From positions 6,504,501-6,568,500 of the forward strand of contig OX359193.1 of the NCBI GenBank assembly GCA_947172415.1: 64,000 nt of DNA. The letters are read 5' to 3'. Position 1 is the first letter of the stretch, and every line of letters begins with the position of its first letter. Below are positions 57,822-64,000 of this stretch, piece by piece. Position numbers and translations under genes: made by a program. The notes beneath the pieces are model-generated. The model was given only the letters and a program-made list of their open reading frames with translations, did no database searches and was not told the DNA's origin. This DNA is from Chondrosia reniformis. Its lineage: Eukaryota > Porifera > Demospongiae > Chondrillida > Chondrillidae.

Positions 57822-59554
57822 ATGGCTACTGGAATCGTCGAGAAGGTACACAACTCAATAATGCCTCTATAGAATCAATGCGTGCGAGAGAAGGAGTTCT
57901 TTTTTTTTCTGAAATAATTTTTGCTTTAGTACTACTTTTGTTTCTCTGCAGGACCTTGAATTTTTGGCTGCTCTTCAGCTCCTGCCACGTTCAATCCATT
58001 GCGAATTGCAGCGGAGACGAATAACTACACGTAATCACTACGGAAACTGGTGGGAACGACTGCATAGTCAGGTAGATACATATGTATCAGTGCATGTATT
58101 GTATATACGTAGTAAGCATTTTACTTGAAAGAGCAGATTGGTAAGATGTTTTGTCAAACACAACTTTTAGCTTAGATACTGGTTCTGAACTTTACTAGAC
58201 AAATTTGAAATCTATCAGTACTGGATCCTGTAGTGTATGAACTTCAAATTTAAACACTGAACTCAAACTCAACAACTCAAAACTGTCTTTGTGCTTCATA
58301 CACACCAATTGCAAGATAGTAAATAACTTGTATCTCACTGTGAAACTACTGTCACTATGAAACTACTGTCACTGTGAAACTACTGTCACTATGAAACTAC
58401 TGTCACTATGAAACTACTGTCACTATGAAACTACTGTCACTATGAAACTACTGTCACTGTGAAACTACTGTCACTATGAAACTACTGTCACTATGAAACT
58501 ACTGTCACTGTGAAACTACTGTCACTATGAAACTACTGTCACTATGAAACTACTGTCACTATGAAACTACTGTCACTATGAAACTACTGTCACTGTGAAA
58601 CTACTGTCACTGTGAAACTACTGTCACTATGAAACTACTGTCACTATGAAACTACTGTCACTATGAAACTACTGTCACTATGAAACTACTGGCCTATTTA
58701 TTTTAATATATTACCTTCCCAGAATTTCTCTATGATCCAGTCTTCAGCTCCAAAGCAGGAAGAAGGGGAGGGTGAGAGTGAAACTGTTAGTTTATTAATT
58801 TATTGGAGCTACATTTTGAAAAGCAAATAATAACTTTTTTATCTTTGTATTGCAGGAGGAATGTAACATTTCTGAGCCTATTTCAGAGAAACTGCATCAA
58901 AGTAATGTGTGCCTCCCACTTTGATTATCAGCTTGTTCTGATAAACAAAATCACCATTATTTTGTTGGAATGGCAAATAATTGCTTTCTTTATAAGAGAC
59001 AATGTTGAAATGCATTAATATGTACCCTAAAAGATTTATGAAAAATATTCTGTAAATATAAAATTTTGTTTAAAGAAAACTTTTAACCTTTACATTGGTA
59101 GTGTTAATACATACCCATCCAAGGATCTCACCAGGTTTAGTTCCCTATAGGGGTAGTATAGGCATAGAATGTTGGAAAGTGGTGTGAAAGTGAAAAATAG
59201 AATAATTCTACCTATGTATATGCCAACTATTACAATAAGTAAAAGTGAAAAAAATAGAAAAAATGAATTTAATATGCATAAATATAATGTTTAAGAGTGT
59301 ATTTTTGTTCAAAACATATGTATGTATGCGACCATTTTCATTTGAAATTCTTTCTCCTTGTAGCTCTATTGGAGCACTCTAGATTACAGAACAATGTTTC
59401 TCTCTTGGAGCAGAATCAGAATCAGTTAATAGACACACTAAATACCTTAAAAACACAGCACAGTGATATTGCTGAGCATAAAAAGAAACTTGAAGAGAAG
59501 GGAAATGAACTTGTTGTAACTATGCAAACGTTAATAGGATGGCCAAACTTTTGA
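57822..59554 (+). CDS. Small coiled-coil protein, unrecognised
   Basis: Exons 57822-57845, 57952-58071, 58723-58785, 58856-58901 and 59364-59554 give 147 residues: MATGIVEKDLEFLAALQLLP, an HCELQRRRITTRNHYGNWWE segment, an acidic middle (QEEGEGESETEEC), and a long helical C-terminal part (LLEQNQNQLIDTLNTLKTQH and KKKLEEKGNELVVTM) likely to be a coiled coil. The third donor is uncertain: a GTGAGA 13 bp earlier would put the next exon out of frame, so GTTAGT at 58786 was chosen. Lengths and helices recall small subunits of multi-protein complexes, but I cannot name a family. The start codon is only 56 bp from that of the divergent arrestin gene. Confidence 0.65.
58336..58690. repeat. 17-bp minisatellite, about 21 units
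   Basis: Units of TGAAACTACTGTCACTA with a single A/G alternation (CACTA or CACTG). Lies in the second intron of the coiled-coil gene, close to the acceptor of exon 58723-58785. Repeats are head to tail without spacers, so it is not a CRISPR array. Confidence 0.96.
59125..59190 (+). repeat. Dispersed repeat family A, short copy
   Basis: GATCTCACCAGGTTTAGTTC followed by CCTATAGG and a GCATAGAATGTTGGAAAGTGG tail; only the right-hand part of the family is present. Confidence 0.6.
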
Positions 59555-60674
59555 GCAATAGCTGACAATGTATGTGTGTTTTAAGAGGGAGATGTGCATA
59601 TACAGTGTGTTTCCCATTTTTACATGTATGATGTTAATTTGATACAGTACCACCATCTAAGTTCTGGAAGCATGCATACCTGATCAGCTGGTATTGCCGA
59701 TTTTTATTAAGTAATTATATGTTGAGTAGTTAGTTTAACAACAGGAATGATAATAGTTATGCTCGACTTGCTCTATGTGCACCTGTTGATGACTCGCCCT
59801 GAGAGGGGTGCAAGGCCTCTGCAGGGGAGCAGTCCTGGTGTGATCCAAGTAGTGCCATCAGACTGGCACCCTGTGCTTGATACCACGAGTAGTCCAAAAA
59901 CTGCTAGTTAGCTTTAGCCAGTTAAACCGCAAAACAGGAATAGCTGCCCAGGGGTCACCACGTGGAGGCGCTGACTGAAGTAGCTCTTAAAAAAGCTGAC
60001 CCCCTTATAGTAGTTATAGTGGGCTAAGAATTAGCTACAAGCATATTATACACCTTTGTTCATGAAGGAATTAGGAGTGCTTGTTGCAATCATTATGAGA
60101 ATAACGTCTTATTAAGCATCAGCAACATGAATGTACTAATTCTGGACGTTTCAACCCGGAGGTCTTTATCAGCAATATATTATGTTATACGTATATGTTA
60201 TATTGCTGATGAAGACCTCCGGGTTGAAACATCCAGAATTAGTAAATTCATGTTGCTAACATTCAATAAGACTTAGAATTAGCTACAAGCATATCATACA
60301 CTTCCGTTCATGTACAGTTATCCCCATATTCAGCAACTGCAAAGTTTTCATAACAGTCAATCAGTAGATATTTGTTAGTCTCATTTGTACATGCACGATG
60401 AGGTATTTAAGAATTTGGTAAGTAATCATGACTATATAAGACTTCACCTAATTGTGACCGTATTATGATTTGAGTGTGTGTAACTGTTGCAACGTGTAAG
60501 GTTTAAATTTTTGAAAATGCAATGAATTATAGAATACACAATACATTCTTTTCAATATTGAAGTTAGCAAAAGGTCAACTTTATATCTGTACAAACAAAT
60601 TTCAGAATATAAAGAAAATTGATGAAACATAGTAGTTGAACTGATGCATTATTGTCAATGCTTTGATGCCAATG
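59555..60674. other. Convergent intergenic region with a GC-rich block and a palindromic element
   Basis: Between the coiled-coil gene (+) and the CDC123-like gene (-). 59770-60005 is markedly richer in G+C (GACTCGCCCTGAGAGGGGTG and onward) than its surroundings and has no open frame; it may be a repeat or a non-coding RNA. 60110-60285 is the second palindromic element of family F. The remainder is AT-rich. Confidence 0.55.
60110..60285. mobile_element. Palindromic element, family F, copy 2
   Basis: Left arm CAGCAACATGAATGTACTAA, TTCTGGACGTTTCAACCCGG and AGGTCTTTATCAGCAATATA; right arm is its near-exact reverse complement after a loop of about 15 bp. Shares the GATGAAGACCTCnGGGTnGA motif with copy 1 at 31860-32045. 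Confidence 0.82.
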
Positions 60675-61907
60675 TCAAACAAGACTGCAGGTACGACCAG
60701 CCGGTAATTGGGAGTGTTTCTGCAAGTCTACCACAGCCAGAAGCATCTCTTTCTCCCAAAAGGAAGGCAGGGAGGTCAGACAATTCAGGCATGGGTCACA
60801 GACTATGCGGAAGTTCAAAGTATCCTCCTCCCGCAAACTGTCCAAGCAGGGCCAGGTGAAGAGACACGCCCCCACAGTTCTATCATAGGGAAGGAGGTTA
60901 GTAACCAAAATGTAGTCAGGGCCAACAAAGAAATCAACAATATACTTTTTTAAATCTTTAAACTTTTCAGCAATGTAGGTGACATAGAATGAATTTATTC
61001 GTTCCTGGATCCTTGACTGGTGGTTGGCTAGATTTGGATAGTATACTAATGTGTCCTTCTGGGTGAGTGCCCTTAAGGTATTATCAGTCACAAACCCTCT
61101 CAACCTCATACCAGGATAACGAGCAAAATCCTTGTTCCATTTTCTCACAACTACATAGATTGGCAGACTGGCATCCCAGCTCCCGTTCACATCATAGATT
61201 TGCTTTAAATGAAACTGTATGTTGGGACTATTCATCAGTTGATTGACTGCCAATTTTCCTGAACTCACATGCAAACTTTCTATTAACTTGCAGTTAAATG
61301 CTCTCAGTACCGCGTTCTCAAGCGGTTCATTCACACTTTGCACATTGTGAGCGTCAGACGAGGATTCCTCCTTAAGAGCCGATCGAGGAACGTGATTGGG
61401 CTGTTCTCTCGCTTCCTGGGGTAACGTCATGCGCCTTCTAAATGTTCCCTTTCTGCTGCAGTCTGCCGCTCGACCTAACTGACGCTCCAGCTCTACCTGG
61501 CTCAGGACTTGAATTCGAATATTGTCTCGTAGCTCTGGAGACACCTGTTCAGAGCTAAAGAAGTCTTCATACGGACCGGCTACATTCAACTTCACAATAA
61601 CATCCGCTCCCTCGAAGCGATCCTTAATCACGCGATCTATGGCATCAGATAATTCTTGCAAGTTAGTATCTTTCTTTTCTTCTGTTTCTTTCCCGAGGAG
61701 AAAATCTAATTGATTTGAATTTAGCTCAATAACTTCTGTTTCAGCGCTATTTTCGCGTAATTTCGGGTACCAATACTTGTATCCTATATCTTCTTTGATT
61801 TTGTGGCGCAATATTATTGGATTAGAACTGGCTTCTATGATTTCCACTTTAGCCTCGCCAGCCTCTACCATGGACGCCATTTTATTTGGTTTTAAAATGT
61901 CTGGCAT
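60675..61907 (-). CDS. Intronless protein, possibly CDC123/D123-like
   Basis: Single open frame of 410 residues. The N-terminal half is acidic with a Ser/Arg-rich linker. The C-terminal half has PNIQFHLKQIYDVNGSWDAS, LPIYVVVRKWNKDFARYPGM, then RINSFYVTYIAEKFKDLKKY and IVDFFVGPDYILVTNLLPYD, with CLFTW after it. The order (a basic patch, an IVDFF-type strand, a short strand, then LFTW) recalls the ATP-grasp fold of CDC123, an eIF2 assembly factor, but catalytic residues are not clear and the identity is tentative. Starts at 61907 or, with less N-terminus, at 61880 (MASMVEAGEA). The upstream divergent gene begins 21 bp away. Confidence 0.6.
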   Translation of the reverse strand: MPDILKPNKMASMVEAGEAKVEIIEASSNPIILRHKIKEDIGYKYWYPKLRENSAETEVIELNSNQLDFLLGKETEEKKDTNLQELSDAIDRVIKDRFEGADVIVKLNVAGPYEDFFSSEQVSPELRDNIRIQVLSQVELERQLGRAADCSRKGTFRRRMTLPQEAREQPNHVPRSALKEESSSDAHNVQSVNEPLENAVLRAFNCKLIESLHVSSGKLAVNQLMNSPNIQFHLKQIYDVNGSWDASLPIYVVVRKWNKDFARYPGMRLRGFVTDNTLRALTQKDTLVYYPNLANHQSRIQERINSFYVTYIAEKFKDLKKYIVDFFVGPDYILVTNLLPYDRTVGACLFTWPCLDSLREEDTLNFRIVCDPCLNCLTSLPSFWEKEMLLAVVDLQKHSQLPAGRTCSLV

Positions 61908-61928
61908 TGCCTAAGTGATGATGAATGG

Positions 61929-64000
61929 ATGGACGATAGAAAACTGCCAAGTCCACCGCCTTCGGAACTAGTACGAAGGTAATGATATTGCTACTTTGTT
62001 AGTAAACGCGTTAGAAGTGAAAAAAGTACTAACACACTTTAGCACTGTCAATATTAACCTTTGTTGAGTTCATTCAACTCTGGTCTGGCCGAGTCTGGCC
62101 AATGTTAGCTCTTCATTCTGTGACTACGATAAAAGGTTCTTATCTGGTAATATTAGAACAAAACCGTACCGTTGGTACTGTTTTGTTTACGTCTTATGAA
62201 TATATGTTAATGATGGAAATAGAGGAAGTCTATTTAGTGCTTTCCTGCTTATATTACTCTACCGTGTGTTTCTACCATTTTGTTATCTAGTGGAGGGATT
62301 ATAGTATTTACAGCGTCTCTGTACGTTATTTTAGGAAACGTAAGTGTGTTATTGAACTGAAAGATTGTAGTAAGAAACAAAAAAGGTATGATATGCGAAA
62401 TGTGTGTGCACAAGGACTGTATTTCCATTTCCTCAAGTGTGCCTTTCCTATGTTTGTATTGAATACATTTAGTTAGTACTGCTGTATGACTTTTAGATTG
62501 TATTTGTTTTCTAGGCAAAAGTTAGATATTGGCTCGCCCAAATTGCACAGAAGATCTCCTAGGATATTTGTAAATACTTGTGTAAATCAGTTGGAGAATA
62601 CTACCTGCAAAGAAAAACAGAGATCTCATCATCGTCTTCCCTCACATATTGAGGAGAATCATTTAGGAATTAAAACAAAGGACGCCGTTGTTCTTTTGAG
62701 AAAGTTAAATTTGACAGAGATACACAGTAGACCAGCAGACTGTGAAGAAGGTTTATCCATTAACCTAAAGAAAGGCAAGCAAAAGAGAAAACCAGCCAAG
62801 CCTTCCTATCCCTTGCCTAAGCAAACCAAATTGTCAAAACAAGTTTCTGAAAGGTAAGCACTAATTCACATGTAACAATGTTACATACTTGTCACATGCT
62901 TGTCACATGCTTATCACATGCTTGTTACTGTATTGTCACATCCTTGTTACTGATTGTTACATGTCACATGCTTGTTACTGTATTGTCACATGCTTGTCAC
63001 TGATTGCTACATGTCACATGCTTGTCACATGCTTGTTACTGTATTGTCACATGCTTGTCACTGATTGCTACATGTCACATGCTTGTCACATGCTTATCAC
63101 ATGTTTGTTACTGTATTGTCACATCCTTGTCACTGATTGTTACATGTCACATGCTTGTCACATGCTTGTCACATGCTTGTTACTGTATTGTCACATCCTT
63201 GTCACTGATTGCTACTGTACATGTCACATGCTTGTCACTGATTGCTACTGTACATGTCACATGCTTGTCACATGCTTGTCACATGTGGTCACTCATAACT
63301 TTAACAATATTATTAATTTCAATGTAGGATGGCAGAAAATTTAACTGATTCTGGAAGTAGTGGTGAGTACATTCATCTTCTTGAATATATCTACCTAAGT
63401 TACTGTACCATACTAGTGGTAACCCCTAAGATATAAGGTGTATGTGAATGTGTTATGCCTAAAGTCTATAAAATAAAAACATTTTAAAAAATGAAGTTAG
63501 AAGTAGAGATGGCCAGTGTTGCAACAATTAATAGCACATCTGGAAAAAGTATTGAAACAAGACAGTGATCATGAAAGATACAGCTAGCCATACAGAAGTG
63601 GCATATACTGAAATTTAAGTTCTGTGTTAGGGCGGCCATGTTTTTTGGCCAACCCCACTTAAGAGAGTACTGCTGTATTCTCTGACACTAAGTACATATA
63701 GTGGCATTTCAGATTCAGCCATTTTGTACTTGTTCTGCATTAAGTAGTCGGTGCTACTTCTTGTAGATAAAGCTAAGGACAAATCTACTTCCCACGACCG
63801 CGCAAGAGAGGCTTTTAAAGGTACAAAAGTGATGATTTCTCTGACCCCTAACCCTAACCCTAACCCAACTCTTAAATCTATTGTAGCATTTTTGGAAATG
63901 GATGGAATGGATGATATCACTTTTCCACCAGAGCTCCACCACAGAATGTTTGCACATTTCCGCCGCTCCACCTCAAGCTCAAGAGCTCACCAGTTGTTGC
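61929..64000 (+). CDS. Unrecognised basic, probably nuclear protein, 3' end beyond window
   Basis: Exons 61929-61978, 62515-62853, 63328-63362, 63767-63820 and 63887 to the window edge join in frame. The protein starts MDDRKLPSPPPSELVRRQKL and continues with SPKLHRRSPRIFVNT, a Lys/Arg-rich patch (KKGKQKRKPAKPSYPLPKQT), then DKSTSHDRAREAFKAFLEMD and ITFPPELHHRMFAHFRRSTS. The many SP/TP and basic sites suggest a nuclear, cell-cycle-phosphorylated protein, which is inference only. The second intron holds a minisatellite and the fourth a telomere-like run. The start codon is 21 bp from that of the divergent intronless gene. Confidence 0.68.
62880..63290. repeat. Complex minisatellite of TGTCACATGCT units
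   Basis: An irregular array built of TGTCACATGCT, TGTTACTGTAT and TGTCACTGATTGCTACA blocks with higher-order arrangement. It occupies most of the intron between exons 62515-62853 and 63328-63362. Confidence 0.9.
63846..63866. repeat. Interstitial telomere-like run (CCCTAA)
   Basis: Three and a half perfect units of CCCTAA, the complement of the animal telomere repeat TTAGGG. It lies in a 66-bp intron (63821-63886), 20 bp from the acceptor of the last exon in view. Confidence 0.9.

Noticed and set aside
58336-58690. CRISPR-like regular direct repeats
   Set aside because: The 17-bp units abut without spacers, the host is a eukaryote, and no cas genes are present.
58786-58800. GTGAGA at 58772 as the donor for the third exon of the coiled-coil gene
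   Set aside because: It leaves phase 1, and the next exon would then stop after three codons. GTTAGT at 58786 keeps the frame, though this remains unproven.

Overview
This is a eukaryotic, animal window, and most likely a demosponge genome. The evidence is a short-chain (spongin-type) collagen gene at 19782-20875, AT-rich DNA, compact genes with many small GT-AG introns, and metazoan genes such as CUL4, beta-arrestin, 4EHP, profilin and NDUFA1. Exon coordinates were worked out by hand from splice-site consensus, reading phase and remembered family sequence. In nearly every gene the exon lengths and phases add up to one open frame.

Layout. 126-4234 (-): MATE transporter, its 3' end off the left edge. 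4512-5840 (+): RG-rich mRNA-export adaptor. 6222-7576 (-): eIF4E2/4EHP. 7765-8874 (+): GT10 fucosyltransferase. 9410-10086 (-): Tctex1 dynein light chain. 10172-10671 (+): NDUFA1. 11146-18538 (-): cullin-4, 18 exons. 19129-21852 (+): mitochondrial rhodanese-like protein, with the collagen gene nested antisense in its first intron. 22072-22815 (-): secreted protein of unknown family. 23300-24101 (-): two-domain TIL protein. 25682-26167 (-): profilin. 26308-28330 (+): MOSPD-type MSP protein. 28640-33400: repeat-rich island with satellite and palindromic elements. 33405-47655 (-): one 28-exon gene for a predicted secreted protein of about 2,929 residues with a mosaic of vWA, VWD/C8/TIL, Kunitz, sushi, Calx-beta-like and NTR-like modules. 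48824-57765 (-): beta-arrestin, 19 exons. 57822-59554 (+): small coiled-coil protein. 60675-61907 (-): intronless protein, possibly CDC123/D123-like. 61929-64000 (+): unrecognised basic protein, cut by the right edge.

Gene organisation. Seven divergent gene pairs start 21 to 590 bp apart, so bidirectional promoters are the usual arrangement here. Introns carry many minisatellites (four of them in cullin-4) and several dispersed non-autonomous repeat families: tRNA-derived SINE-like copies, several terminal-inverted-repeat elements, and one element enclosing a decayed HIRAN-like reading frame.

The most novel object is the mosaic secreted gene. All its introns are phase 1, it has four VWD modules, and two of them share a nearly identical 167-bp block that suggests recent gene conversion. 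No prokaryotic system, CRISPR array, rRNA gene or convincing tRNA gene was seen.
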